Below are positions 25,404 through 33,987 of a stretch of 64,000 nt of DNA, in pieces. The notes under the pieces were generated by a model, which saw nothing but the letters and a program-made list of their open reading frames with translations, was not told the origin of the DNA and searched no databases. Source of the DNA: Methanoculleus caldifontis (GTDB lineage: Archaea; Halobacteriota; Methanomicrobia; Methanomicrobiales; Methanoculleaceae); assembly GCF_032842345.1 (NCBI RefSeq), contig NZ_WBKO01000002.1:268208-332207 (forward strand), given 5' to 3'. The translations under genes and the position numbers were made by a program. Every line of letters begins with the position of its first letter. Within the stretch, counting starts at the first letter, position 1.

Positions 25404-26189
25404 ATGATTGGAAAAGAGATCCGCCTCGAGCGGATAATGGACCGGAACACCGGCCGTGCCGTGATCATTCCGATGGATCACGGATTCACCCTGGGCCAGA
25501 TCGAGGGGCTCCGCGATATGACCGAGACCGTCAACGCGGTGAGCGAGGGCGGGGCGAACGCCATCGTCCTCCACAAGGGGATGGTGAAGGGAGGGCACCG
25601 GAAGCGCGGAAAGGATATCGGCCTCATCGTCCACCTCTCCGCGAGCACCTCGATGAACCCGGACCCGAACGATAAGGTCATCGTCTGCACCGTGGAGGAG
25701 GCGGTCGCGCTCGGCGCGGATGCGGTCTCGATCCACATCAACCTCGGCGCGCCCAACGAATCGCGGATGATCGAATCGGCGGGCGAGGTGGTGCGGGACT
25801 GCAACCGCTGGGGGATGCCGCTCCTGATCATGATCTACCCCCGCGGCAAGGGGATCGACCCCACCTCGCCGCAGGCGATCGGGCACTGCGTCCGGGTGGC
25901 GGAAGAGCTCGGCGCGGACCTGATCAAGACCGTCTACACCGGCGATCCGGAGTCGTTCCGCCGGATCACGGCCGCCTGCTCGGTCCCGGTGATGATCGCC
26001 GGCGGCGAGAAGGGAGGCGATCTCGAGACGCTCGCGACCATCCGCGACGCTATCGGGGCGGGCGCGGCGGGCGTCTGCATGGGCAGGAACGCCTTCCAGC
26101 GCGAAGACCCGGCCCGGTTCATCCAGTCGATCTGCCGGGTGGTGCACGAGGAAGCGAGCCCGGCCGAGGCGCTGGGGACGGAGCGATGA
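25404..26189 (+). CDS. Second ADHS-family class I aldolase (ADHS or DKFP synthase)
   Basis: A 261-residue paralogue of the preceding gene with the same blocks: VIIPMDHGFTLGQIEG, IVHLSASTSMNPDPNDKV, MIYPRGKG, DLIKTVYTGD and CMGRNAFQ. In Methanocaldococcus, MJ0400 is ADH synthase and its homologue MJ1585 makes 6-deoxy-5-ketofructose-1-phosphate (DKFP), the preceding substrate. By inference this tandem pair divides those two steps; which gene does which cannot be read from motifs alone. It overlaps aroB' by 4 bp. Confidence 0.88.
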   Translation: MIGKEIRLERIMDRNTGRAVIIPMDHGFTLGQIEGLRDMTETVNAVSEGGANAIVLHKGMVKGGHRKRGKDIGLIVHLSASTSMNPDPNDKVIVCTVEEAVALGADAVSIHINLGAPNESRMIESAGEVVRDCNRWGMPLLIMIYPRGKGIDPTSPQAIGHCVRVAEELGADLIKTVYTGDPESFRRITAACSVPVMIAGGEKGGDLETLATIRDAIGAGAAGVCMGRNAFQREDPARFIQSICRVVHEEASPAEALGTER

Positions 26190-27172
26190 AACAGTTCTGG
26201 GTCGATATCAGGCCGTGGAGAAAGGACCTCGCGACGACCGCGATCGAGAGCGGCGCGGACGTCCTGGTCGTCGACGATGCCGAACGGGTGCGTGAACTCG
26301 GCCGGGTGACGACCGTCGCGGAGAACGGCGATCTCGTCCCCGGAGAAGACGTCTTCGAGGTCGCGATCGTCGACAAGGCATCCGAGGAAGAGGCGCTCCG
26401 GCTCTCTCGGACCGGCTATGCCGTCGTCCGGACAGAGGACTGGACGGTCATCCCGCTCGAGAACCTCGTCGCGCAATCGGAGAGGATCATCGCCGCGGTC
26501 GCGAACGCAGACGAGGCGGCGGTCGCCCTGACCGTCCTCGAACGCGGGACGGCAGGCATTCTCCTTTCGACCGACGACCCGGCGGAGATCCGGCGGACCG
26601 CAAAGACGGTCGCCGGCGCCGGTGCAGAGGTCCCGCTCGCCACGTTCGAGGTGACCCGGATCGCCCCCGTCGGGATGGGTGACCGGGTCTGCGTCGACAC
26701 CTGCTCGATCCTCACGGACGGTGAGGGGATGCTCGTCGGCAACACCTCCTCGGCGTTCCTGATGGTCCACCCCGAGACCCTGGAGAACCCCTACGTGGCC
26801 CCGCGCCCCTTCCGGGTGAACGCCGGGGCGGTCCACGCCTACATCCTCCTCCCCGGCGGGAAGACGGCCTACCTCGCCGACCTCGCGGCCGGCGATAAGG
26901 TCCTCGTCGCGGAGCATACCGGCGCGACCCACGACGCGGTCGTCGGGAGGGTGAAGATCGAGCGCCGCCCGCTCCTCCTCGTCGAGGCAAAGGCCGGCGA
27001 CGCAACGGTGAGCCTGGTCCTCCAGAACGCCGAGACGATCCGGCTCGTCCGGGAGGACGGCACGGCCGTATCGGTCGCCGCCCTCGCGGTCGGCGACAGA
27101 GTGCTCGGCAGCATCGCGGAGGGCGGCCGGCACTTCGGGATCGCCGTCAAAGAGACGATCCGGGAGAAATGA
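26186..27172 (+). CDS. aroB': 3-dehydroquinate synthase II
   Basis: A 328-residue archaeal-type (AroB') enzyme that oxidatively deaminates and cyclises the ADH product to 3-dehydroquinate with NAD. It is unrelated to bacterial AroB. The family start is MKQFWVDIRPW. Later blocks are GMGDRVCVDTCSILTDGEGMLVG, SSAFLMVHPETLENPYVAPRPFRVNAGAVHAY-like (RPFRVNAGAVHAY) and LLVEAKAG. Its ATG overlaps the end of the second aldolase, and it overlaps tyrA by 4 bp. Confidence 0.95.
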   Translation: MKQFWVDIRPWRKDLATTAIESGADVLVVDDAERVRELGRVTTVAENGDLVPGEDVFEVAIVDKASEEEALRLSRTGYAVVRTEDWTVIPLENLVAQSERIIAAVANADEAAVALTVLERGTAGILLSTDDPAEIRRTAKTVAGAGAEVPLATFEVTRIAPVGMGDRVCVDTCSILTDGEGMLVGNTSSAFLMVHPETLENPYVAPRPFRVNAGAVHAYILLPGGKTAYLADLAAGDKVLVAEHTGATHDAVVGRVKIERRPLLLVEAKAGDATVSLVLQNAETIRLVREDGTAVSVAALAVGDRVLGSIAEGGRHFGIAVKETIREK

Positions 27173-28002
27173 AGAGAATGCTCGCAGGCATCATCGGCGG
27201 CACCGGGCAGATGGGCCGGTTCTTCTCCGGGGTCTTTGAGGCGGCCGGCTGGGAAGTGATCGTCTCGGGGACGAAAACCCCCCTCACCAACCCCGACGTC
27301 GCGGAGATGGCGGACCTCGTCATGGTCTCGGTCCCCATCCGCGCCACCGTCGGGGTGATCCGGGAGATCGCCCCGCTCCTCTCGGAGGAGCAGGTCTTCT
27401 GCGACCTGACGTCACTCAAGGCCGAACCCGTCCGTGCAATGCTCGAATCGCGCGCGGAGGTGATCGGCCTCCACCCGATGTTCGGGCCCGGTGCCGTATC
27501 GCTCCGGGGCCAGACGATCGTCGCGACCCCGGCCCGGTGCAAGCCGGAGACCCTCAAAGGCCTCCTCTCGGTCTTCCGCGACCAGGGAGCGGCGATCACC
27601 CTCTCGACACCCGAAGACCACGATCGGATGATGGCGGTGATCCAGGGGCTGACCCACTTCGGGACGCTCGCGAAGGCGGAAGCCATCCGCCGGACCGGCG
27701 CCGATGTCGGGGAGACCCTCGCGTTCACGAGCCCCGTCTACCGGATCGAGATGGGGTTTGTCGGGCGGCTCCTCGCCCAGAACGCCGGGCTCTACGGCGA
27801 TATCCTGCAGATGAACCCGGCGGTCCCGGAGGTCCTCGCAGCCTTCGAGGAGGCCGTCCGGGCGCTCCGGGAGATCGTGGAGTCCGGGGACGACGAGCGG
27901 TTCCGGGCGTTCTTCGCCGCGAACGCCGGCCATTACGCCTCGTTCCTCCGCACCGCGACGGAAGAGACGGACGATCTCATCAACCACACGGTGGGCCGAT
28001 GA
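27169..28002 (+). CDS. tyrA: Prephenate dehydrogenase
   Basis: A 277-residue TyrA. The NAD-binding motif GIIGGTGQMGRFF is at residues 6-18. LHPMFGPGAVSLRGQ contains the active-site His-Pro-Met-Phe-Gly, and VIQGLTHF is typical. It makes 4-hydroxyphenylpyruvate for tyrosine. No fused chorismate mutase or ACT domain is present. It is translationally coupled on both sides (ATGA overlaps). Confidence 0.93.
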   Translation: MKRMLAGIIGGTGQMGRFFSGVFEAAGWEVIVSGTKTPLTNPDVAEMADLVMVSVPIRATVGVIREIAPLLSEEQVFCDLTSLKAEPVRAMLESRAEVIGLHPMFGPGAVSLRGQTIVATPARCKPETLKGLLSVFRDQGAAITLSTPEDHDRMMAVIQGLTHFGTLAKAEAIRRTGADVGETLAFTSPVYRIEMGFVGRLLAQNAGLYGDILQMNPAVPEVLAAFEEAVRALREIVESGDDERFRAFFAANAGHYASFLRTATEETDDLINHTVGR

Positions 28003-28793
28003 CCGTCCTGACCCTCGGCCCGGCCGGGACGTTCAGCCACGAGCTCGCGGTCAGGCTCTACGGTGACGAGGTCGAACTCCTGCCGACCATCCGCGCCATC
28101 ATCGAGCAGGTGGCCGGCAGCGCGTCCCGCGGGCTCGTCCCGATCGAGAACTCGGAGGCCGGCGGCGTGGGAGAGACGCTCCAGGGGCTCGCGGAGTCCG
28201 GGGTCGTCATCACCGGAGAGGCCTACATGCCCGTCCGGCACCACCTCGCGGCCAGGGGGGAGCCGTCACGCCTCTCGGTCATCTACGCTCACCCGCAGAC
28301 GCACGAGCAGTGCTCCATCTTCCTCGACGGCCTCGGGGTCGAGGTCGTGCACACGAGCAGCAACGCCGCGAGCGCTGTCGCCATGCAGCGCGAAGAGAAC
28401 GCCGGCGCGGTCGTCTCGGAGACGGCGGCAGCGATCTACGGCCTCCCGATAGCTGTTCGGGATATCCAGAACAGGTTGGATAACACCACACGGTTCGTGG
28501 AGATATCCGCCGTCCCCCGCGGGGGTGCAGGTTGCACGAAGTGCAGCATCCTCGTGGACCCACAGACGGACAGGGTCGGACTCCTCGCCGATATCCTCGG
28601 CGTCTTCGCCCGACGCCGGGTTAACCTGACCCGGATCGAGTCGCGGCCGTCCCGGCGGGGGATCGGGAGGTACATCTTCTTCATCGATATCAACGTCTCC
28701 GAAGGCTGGCATGAGGCAAAGGAGGAACTCAAAACGATGACGACCGTCAAAGAACTCGGCTGTTACGCACGGATGGAGGTGCCGGGAATATGA
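27999..28793 (+). CDS. pheA: Prephenate dehydratase
   Basis: A 264-residue enzyme converting prephenate to phenylpyruvate. The start is LTLGPAGTFSHELAVRLYG. The core VPIENSEAGGVGETLQGL and DIQNRLDNTTRFVEIS (the TRF motif) are intact. A C-terminal ACT domain (KCSILVDPQTDRVGLLADILGVF, ESRPSRRGIGRYIFFID) gives phenylalanine feedback. There is no chorismate mutase domain. The ATG overlaps the stop of tyrA. Confidence 0.95.
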   Translation: MTVLTLGPAGTFSHELAVRLYGDEVELLPTIRAIIEQVAGSASRGLVPIENSEAGGVGETLQGLAESGVVITGEAYMPVRHHLAARGEPSRLSVIYAHPQTHEQCSIFLDGLGVEVVHTSSNAASAVAMQREENAGAVVSETAAAIYGLPIAVRDIQNRLDNTTRFVEISAVPRGGAGCTKCSILVDPQTDRVGLLADILGVFARRRVNLTRIESRPSRRGIGRYIFFIDINVSEGWHEAKEELKTMTTVKELGCYARMEVPGI

Positions 28794-30058
28794 TCGTCAG
28801 GGTATCGCAGACAGGTCCGGTCGACGCAACCTTCGAGGCACCGCCCTCGAAGAGTTACACCCACCGGGCCCTGATCGCGGCGGCGCTTGCCTCCGGGAGA
28901 TCGCGGATCGCAGGGCCGCTCCGGGCGGCCGATACGGAACTGACTGCCCGGGGGTTGGAGAGCCTCGGCGTGCCGCTCGAGTGGCTGCCGGGAGAGATCG
29001 CCGTCACCGGGTGCGGCGGCACCTTCCCGGCGGCGGGCGAGGTCGTCATCGACTGCGGAAACTCCGGGACGACCCTCCGGCTCCTCACCTCGGCGGCCCT
29101 CCTCTCCCGGCACCCGGTGGTGCTGACGGGGAACCAGAGGATGCTCGAGCGGCCGGTCGGCCCGCTCGCCGGTGCGCTCCAGGCACTCGGCGGCGAGATC
29201 GCGTTTCCCGGTGCGCCCGGCTATCCGCCCATCCGGGTCTCCGGCAGGCTCCGGGGCGGGAAGGCGGAGATCGACGGGAGCATCAGCAGCCAGTTCGTCT
29301 CGTCCATCCTGATGGCGGCGCCCTACGCTGACGAGGACGTGGAGCTCGCGCTCCCGGCGACCCCGGCCTCGCGGTCCTACCTCGACGTGACCGCGGACGT
29401 GATGCTCCGGTTCGGTGCAAGGCTCAAGCGGCGGGGCTACGACTGGTTCCGGGTGGAGAGCGGCGCAGCCTACCGGGGGCGGGACTACCGGGTCGAGGGC
29501 GACTACTCGTCGGCCTCCTACCTCTTCGCGGTCGCGGCTGTCTGCGGCGGGAAGGTCACGGTCAGGGGCTTGAACCCAACGTCGGTCCAGGGGGACCGCC
29601 GGTTCCTCGACGCCCTCGAGGCGATGGGCTGCGTTGTCACCGCCGGCGACGATGCCGTGACGGTGGAGCGGACAGGGGACCTCCACGGGATCGAGATGGA
29701 TATGTCCTCCTCCCCCGACACCGTCCAGACGCTCGCGGCGGTGGCGGCAGTCGCAACGTCGCCGACGACGATCACCGGGACCGCGCACCTGCAGTACAAG
29801 GAGAGCGACCGCGTCGGGGTGACGGCGGAGACCCTCCGGAGGATGGGTGCGGGGGTCGAGGTCACGGAGGACTCCCTCACGATCACGCCCGCGCCCCTCC
29901 ACGGCGTCGCCGTCGACCCGCACGACGACCACCGGACGGCGATGGCGTTCACCGTCCTCGGCCTCGCGGTCGGGGGGATGGCGATCCGGGACCCCGGATG
30001 CGTGGAGAAGTCCTTCCCCGGTTTCTGGGAAGCGCTTTATGCGGAGGGGCTGCTGTGA
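28790..30058 (+). CDS. aroA: 3-phosphoshikimate 1-carboxyvinyltransferase (EPSP synthase)
   Basis: A 422-residue EPSP synthase. The signatures are APPSKSYTHRALIAAALA, DCGNSGTTLRLLTSAA, DGSISSQFVSSILMAAPYA and the second signature KESDRVGVTAETLRRMG. DPHDDHRTAMAF and GCVEKSFPGFW close the protein. Length and domain symmetry are normal. It overlaps pheA by 4 bp, and its TGA overlaps the GTG of the aroK-aroE fusion. Confidence 0.97.
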   Translation: MIVRVSQTGPVDATFEAPPSKSYTHRALIAAALASGRSRIAGPLRAADTELTARGLESLGVPLEWLPGEIAVTGCGGTFPAAGEVVIDCGNSGTTLRLLTSAALLSRHPVVLTGNQRMLERPVGPLAGALQALGGEIAFPGAPGYPPIRVSGRLRGGKAEIDGSISSQFVSSILMAAPYADEDVELALPATPASRSYLDVTADVMLRFGARLKRRGYDWFRVESGAAYRGRDYRVEGDYSSASYLFAVAAVCGGKVTVRGLNPTSVQGDRRFLDALEAMGCVVTAGDDAVTVERTGDLHGIEMDMSSSPDTVQTLAAVAAVATSPTTITGTAHLQYKESDRVGVTAETLRRMGAGVEVTEDSLTITPAPLHGVAVDPHDDHRTAMAFTVLGLAVGGMAIRDPGCVEKSFPGFWEALYAEGLL

Positions 30059-31503
30059 AGATCGCCCTTATCGGCTTCCGCGGGACCGGGAAGACCTCGG
30101 TCGGGAGGATCCTCGCCGATCGCCTCGGACTGCCGTTCCTCGATACCGATACGATGGTCGAGCGCCGGGCAGGGATGCCGATCCCGGAGATCTTCCGGAA
30201 GAAGGGCGAGGCAGGCTTCCGGGCCCTCGAGCGGGAGACGATCGCGTCGCTCCGGGACGCGGAAGGGGTCATCAGCACCGGCGGGGGGGCGATCACGGAC
30301 CCGGCAAACATCGCGGATCTCCGGCGGCACGGCCGGGTCTTTCTCCTCTCCGCCGCCCCCGGCGTCATCCTCGACCGGATCGCCGGGAGCGACCGGCCCG
30401 GGCTGACCGGTCTCTCGCAAGAGGAGGAAGTGCGGACGCTCCTTGCCCGGCGGAAGGACGCCTACCTCGGTGCGGCCGATGCCTGCATCGATGCCGGCAC
30501 CCGCCCGCCCCGGGAGATCGCAGATATAATCCTCCAGGAGATCAGGGGGGAGGCCGGCATCTCCCCGGACGAGAAACCTTCGCGACTTTCGCGGCTTCGC
30601 GTGAAGCAAGAATATGGGGATGGCGATTCGATCGCACGCGAAGGCGCGAAGACGCGAAAACGTGAACGAGACGCTCTCCTTGAGCGGTTCGGGCTTACGA
30701 CCGTCCGGGATCTGCTCGACCGGGACCCGGACCTCCGGGTCTGCGCCATCGCCGGGAACCCGTGCGCCCACAGCAAGAGCCCGCTCCTCTACAACCGGCT
30801 CTTTGCGCACTTTAAGATGCACTACCACTACACCCGCTTCGAGTGGCCGGACGCAGAGACGATCCTCCGCCTCGCGGCCCTCCTCCCCGTAAAAGGGCTC
30901 TCGGTCACGATCCCGTTCAAGGCCGATGTCATCCCCCACCTCGACGAGGTGGACTCTCACGCGGCGGCGATCGGGGCGGTGAACACCGTCGTCCGGTGCG
31001 GCGGAAGGGCATACGGCCATAACACCGACTGGCTGGGTGTCCGCTCGCCGCTCGCCCACCGGCAGGGCGGAAGGGCGGTCGTCCTCGGCGCCGGGGGTGC
31101 GGCGGCCGCGGCGGTCTATGCCCTCCTCTCGCTCGATATGGACGTGACGGTGCTCGCCCGGAGATCGGACGCGGCGCAGAAACTCGCCGACCGGTTTGGG
31201 TGCCGGTGGGGGGCACTGGAAGACTTTAGAGGGAGCGACGCCGATGTTGTGGTGCATACGACCCCGGTCGGGATGGAGCCCGATACCCGGAGCCTGCTTG
31301 CCCCCTGCGACCTCGAGCGGAAGACAACCGTCTTCGACCTCGTCTACACGCCGCCGGAGACGCCCCTCATCAGGGCGGCAAAGGAGGCCGGGTGCGAGAC
31401 GATACCCGGCACGGAGATGTTCGTACATCAGGCGGCGGAGCAGTTCCGGCTGATCACCGGGATCGCGGTGACGCCTGCGCTGATTCGGGAGATGCTCGCA
31501 TGA
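30055..31503 (+). CDS. aroKE: Fused shikimate kinase (bacterial type) - shikimate dehydrogenase
   Basis: A 482-residue bifunctional protein. Residues 1-170 are a P-loop shikimate kinase: [20 protein letters not shown] (P-loop 7-14), [11 protein letters not shown] and [10 protein letters not shown]. Most methanogens instead use a GHMP-type kinase, so transfer from bacteria is likely. Residues about 226-482 are shikimate dehydrogenase: [26 protein letters not shown] (catalytic Lys), [10 protein letters not shown] (catalytic Asp), [17 protein letters not shown]. The linker, about residues 175-205, is Arg/Lys/Ser-rich and coded entirely by a palindromic repeat copy. The GTG start has GGAGGGG five bases upstream. 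Confidence 0.93.
   Translation: MKIALIGFRGTGKTSVGRILADRLGLPFLDTDTMVERRAGMPIPEIFRKKGEAGFRALERETIASLRDAEGVISTGGGAITDPANIADLRRHGRVFLLSAAPGVILDRIAGSDRPGLTGLSQEEEVRTLLARRKDAYLGAADACIDAGTRPPREIADIILQEIRGEAGISPDEKPSRLSRLRVKQEYGDGDSIAREGAKTRKRERDALLERFGLTTVRDLLDRDPDLRVCAIAGNPCAHSKSPLLYNRLFAHFKMHYHYTRFEWPDAETILRLAALLPVKGLSVTIPFKADVIPHLDEVDSHAAAIGAVNTVVRCGGRAYGHNTDWLGVRSPLAHRQGGRAVVLGAGGAAAAAVYALLSLDMDVTVLARRSDAAQKLADRFGCRWGALEDFRGSDADVVVHTTPVGMEPDTRSLLAPCDLERKTTVFDLVYTPPETPLIRAAKEAGCETIPGTEMFVHQAAEQFRLITGIAVTPALIREMLA
30577..30667. repeat. In-frame palindromic repeat inside the aroK-aroE coding sequence (copy R2)
   Basis: The left arm is CTTCGCGACTTTCGCGGCTT plus CGCGTGAAG (30578-30606), and the inverted right arm is CACGCGAAGGCGCGAAGACG plus CGAAAACG (30635-30662). 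They flank a 26-base spacer. The left arm matches the intergenic arm at 44268-44296 at 26 of 29 positions. It adds about 30 codons without a stop and joins the kinase and dehydrogenase domains. Confidence 0.8.
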
Positions 31504-32504
31504 ATACGTTCGGGAGAAACTTCAGGTCCACCACGTTCGGAGAGAGCCACGGCAAGGCGGTGGGCGTGGTCGTCGACGGCTGCCCGCCGGGGGTCGCCCT
31601 CGCGGAGGCGGATATTCAGCCCTACCTCGACCGGAGGCGGCCGGGAAAGAGCCCGCTCGAGTCCGGGAGGCAGGAAGCCGACCGGGTGGAGATCCTCTCG
31701 GGGACATTCGAGGGGAAGACGACCGGCGCCCCGATCGCGCTCGTCGTCTCGAATCGGGACGTCCGGTCGGGGGACTACGACGCTCTCCGGGACGTCTTCC
31801 GGCCGGGGCACGCGGACTACACCTGGCAGGCGAAGTACGGGCTCCGCGACCACCGGGGCGGCGGGCGGAGTTCTGGCCGGGAGACCCTTGCGCGGGTCGC
31901 GGCAGGCGCCGTCGCAATTCGCTGCCTTGCGCCTTACGGCATCAGTATCCGGGGGAAGGTCGTCGAGATCCACGGCGCGACGGAGCCGGCAGCGATGGAG
32001 GAGGAAATCATCGCCGCCCGCGATGCCGGCGACTCCGTGGGCGGGATCGTCGAGGTGAGGGCCGTCGGATGCCCGGCAGGCCTCGGTGACCCGGTCTTCG
32101 GGAAACTCGATGCCGCGATCGCCGGGGCGATGATGGGGATCGGCGCGGTGAAGGGCGTCGAGATCGGCGAGGGCTTCGCTGCCGCCCGGCTCTTCGGGAG
32201 CGAGATGAACGATCCTATCGGCGAGGCCGGGTTTGCAAGCAACCATGCGGGCGGCGTCCTCGGCGGGATCAGCACCGGCCAGGAGATCGTCGTCCGGCTT
32301 GCCGTCAAGCCGACGCCCTCGATACGCCGGGTCCAGCAGACCATCGATATCGCCGGAGAGGAGCAGGAGATCTCGGTCGGGGGGAGGCACGACCCTTGCA
32401 TCGCGCCGCGGATTGTCCCGGTCGCGGAGTGCATGCTCGCGCTTGTGATCATGGATGCGATGCTCGAGCAGGCGAAGTACCGGGGGCTGGGTGCGACGGG
32501 CTGA
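31500..32504 (+). CDS. aroC: Chorismate synthase
   Basis: A 334-residue FMN-dependent enzyme that completes chorismate. The family signatures are [19 protein letters not shown] near the N-terminus, [19 protein letters not shown]-like [18 protein letters not shown], and [16 protein letters not shown] near the C-terminus. Its ATG overlaps the stop of the aroKE fusion. It is the last gene of the aromatic operon; a repeat element follows immediately and may help end transcription. Confidence 0.97.
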   Translation: MNTFGRNFRSTTFGESHGKAVGVVVDGCPPGVALAEADIQPYLDRRRPGKSPLESGRQEADRVEILSGTFEGKTTGAPIALVVSNRDVRSGDYDALRDVFRPGHADYTWQAKYGLRDHRGGGRSSGRETLARVAAGAVAIRCLAPYGISIRGKVVEIHGATEPAAMEEEIIAARDAGDSVGGIVEVRAVGCPAGLGDPVFGKLDAAIAGAMMGIGAVKGVEIGEGFAAARLFGSEMNDPIGEAGFASNHAGGVLGGISTGQEIVVRLAVKPTPSIRRVQQTIDIAGEEQEISVGGRHDPCIAPRIVPVAECMLALVIMDAMLEQAKYRGLGATG

Positions 32505-32509
32505 AGGGC

Positions 32510-32634
32510 CGTCGCACTTCGCACCTCTCGGTGCTCGAACTCCGGACGTCCCGTCCGTCATTCTTCGCGGCTTCGCGGCTTCGTGGCTTCGCGTGAGGCA
32601 TAGCGCAGGAGCAACATGGTCTCACGCGAAAGGA
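32510..32634. repeat. Composite palindromic repeat after aroC (copy R3)
   Basis: In minus orientation 32521-32557 reads CCGCGAAGAATGAC, a variable hairpin GGACGGGACGTCC, then GGAGTTCGAGCACC and GGTGC. This is the same composite as in R1. It is followed on the plus strand by the arm GCGGCTTCGTGGCTTCGCGTGAGG (about 32574-32597) and, after 21 bases, the inverted partial arm CTCACGCGAAAGG (32620-32632). Confidence 0.72.
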
Positions 32635-32705
32635 AGGTTATGGTCGCGCATGTATGATACCGACCTCGCGGCTCTTCCTCCCGGACGGACTCCCCGGCCC
32701 GGTGC

Positions 32706-33119
32706 TCAACGAACCAGTTGCGCGGTCACCACCTTCTTTGCCGCGTCGTGGAGCCTGCCGTCGCCGGTCACCAGGCTGGTCCCGCATCGGACCGTGGCGG
32801 CAAGAAAGAGAGCGTCGTAGACCGTGATCCCGTGGCTGCATGCCAGATCGTACGCCGCGGGCATCAGGTCACGGGCCGGCACCACATGGCAGGTCTCCCG
32901 GATAAATGCCTGAGAGTCGGCCAGCCCGGATCTGATGATGCCTTGGTCCTGGCCAAAAGGGGGGACCCGCTTCCAGGCAACATTTGCAACCTCGACGTAT
33001 GCGAGATCAACTGTGGTACAATCGTGGCTCTCCACGATCTCGATTGCTCTCTCCGTGATCCCCTCCGGGAAGAAGATCGCTGCGATGATGCACGAGTCCA
33101 GCACAACGCTATCGGGCAT
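32706..33119 (-). CDS. vapC: PIN-domain ribonuclease toxin (VapC-like)
   Basis: A 137-residue PIN-domain protein. The acidic metal ligands are visible as VLDSCIIAAIFFPEG (Asp8), VDLAYVEVANV (Glu), ITVYDALFLA (Asp) and LVTGDGRLHDAA (Asp). VapC toxins cleave RNA, often tRNA. The start overlaps a short upstream gene that ends like a VapB antitoxin (11-bp overlap), the usual toxin-antitoxin arrangement. Codon use is close to that of the window. Confidence 0.87.
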   Translation of the reverse strand: MPDSVVLDSCIIAAIFFPEGITERAIEIVESHDCTTVDLAYVEVANVAWKRVPPFGQDQGIIRSGLADSQAFIRETCHVVPARDLMPAAYDLACSHGITVYDALFLAATVRCGTSLVTGDGRLHDAAKKVVTAQLVR

Positions 33120-33294
33120 CGCGATCCTCCCGGATCAGGTCTGCGGCAGGGGCCCCTTCGCCCAGCGAGCGATGGACTTCCCGTGCCCGTTCCAGGAGCC
33201 GGGTCTTGCGTCTTCTCCTTACCGACTGCTGATGGAGGTGCGAACCTCGGTCCCGCCATGCGGGATCGTCCTGACCATTGGTGAAGAGGATCAT
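33109..33294 (-). CDS. Probable VapB-like antitoxin (atypical N-terminus)
   Basis: A 61-residue protein. The C-terminal half (LLERAREVHRSLGEGAPAADLIREDRDAR, split as LLERAREVHR and AADLIREDRDAR) ends with the LIREDRDR-like tail common in VapB partners. The N-terminus lacks a clear DNA-binding motif and has QSVRRRRKTR instead, so the gene may be truncated or use another start. GGGTCTC precedes the ATG at 33294. It starts ten bases after the aroD stop and overlaps vapC. Confidence 0.55.
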   Translation of the reverse strand: MILFTNGQDDPAWRDRGSHLHQQSVRRRRKTRLLERAREVHRSLGEGAPAADLIREDRDAR

Positions 33295-33304
33295 GAGACC
33301 CTCA

Positions 33305-33934
33305 TTACTTCAACAGATCCGCGAGCTGCCGCATCTCCCTGATATGGTACTGCCCTTCAGCCGTCGGGGTCCCGGCGTGGCAGAAGGTGAACTCCGACCC
33401 CACGAGCGGCAGGATGGCACGGGCGTAACGGAACTCCGCGCCCATGATGCTCGTGCAGATGGGTTTCTGGGCGTGGTGGGTGAACGCGATGAGTGTAAAG
33501 AGGTCGTCGCGGGTCCGGGGTTTCACGACGATCTTGGGGATGTCGCCGTAGGACCGGAGCATCTCCTCGATCCTCCCCAGTTCAGGCTGCGTGGGCATCT
33601 CGTTCGTGTGGAGGGATGCGAGGATCTGGACGCCCTGGCTCTTGATGAACGGCGCCTGGTCCCGGTAACGGGCCTCCACGTCCACGAAGTCGACATACCG
33701 TGCGATCGGCCCGACGATCCGGACCCAGAGGTCGGCATCGCCGACGAACCTGCCTCCTTCCTCCCGGCTTCTCAGGGTAGCAATCAGGGGGACGGCGGTC
33801 TTCTCGCGGATCGCGCGGACCTGCTCCTGCAGGTCCCCCTCCATCCGGTCGAGCCGGATCTCGATGAACGTCGGGTTGTACTCCATCACCGCATCGATAA
33901 CCCCGACATCCTCCACAGAGACGACGATCTTCAT
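33305..33934 (-). CDS. aroD: 3-dehydroquinate dehydratase type I
   Basis: A 209-residue type I (Schiff-base) dehydroquinase, the third shikimate-route step. Blocks: [49 protein letters not shown] and the lysine-containing [13 protein letters not shown], then [28 protein letters not shown]. The start is ATG at 33934, because CTTTTAAGTG about 30 bases upstream predicts a leaderless message there. It is the only chorismate gene of this window outside the main operon, and it lies on the opposite strand. Confidence 0.94.
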   Translation of the reverse strand: MKIVVSVEDVGVIDAVMEYNPTFIEIRLDRMEGDLQEQVRAIREKTAVPLIATLRSREEGGRFVGDADLWVRIVGPIARYVDFVDVEARYRDQAPFIKSQGVQILASLHTNEMPTQPELGRIEEMLRSYGDIPKIVVKPRTRDDLFTLIAFTHHAQKPICTSIMGAEFRYARAILPLVGSEFTFCHAGTPTAEGQYHIREMRQLADLLK

Positions 33935-33960
33935 ACCTGCCGGAGGTATCATCCCTGCAC

Positions 33961-33970
33961 CACTTAAAAG
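33961..33970 (-). promoter_or_regulatory. TATA box of aroD
   Basis: CTTTTAAGTG on the minus strand is centred about 30 bases before the aroD ATG (33934). It lies in the 53-bp gap after proC, so aroD has its own promoter. Confidence 0.55.
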
Positions 33971-33987
33971 TCTGCCCGCTCTCTCCA

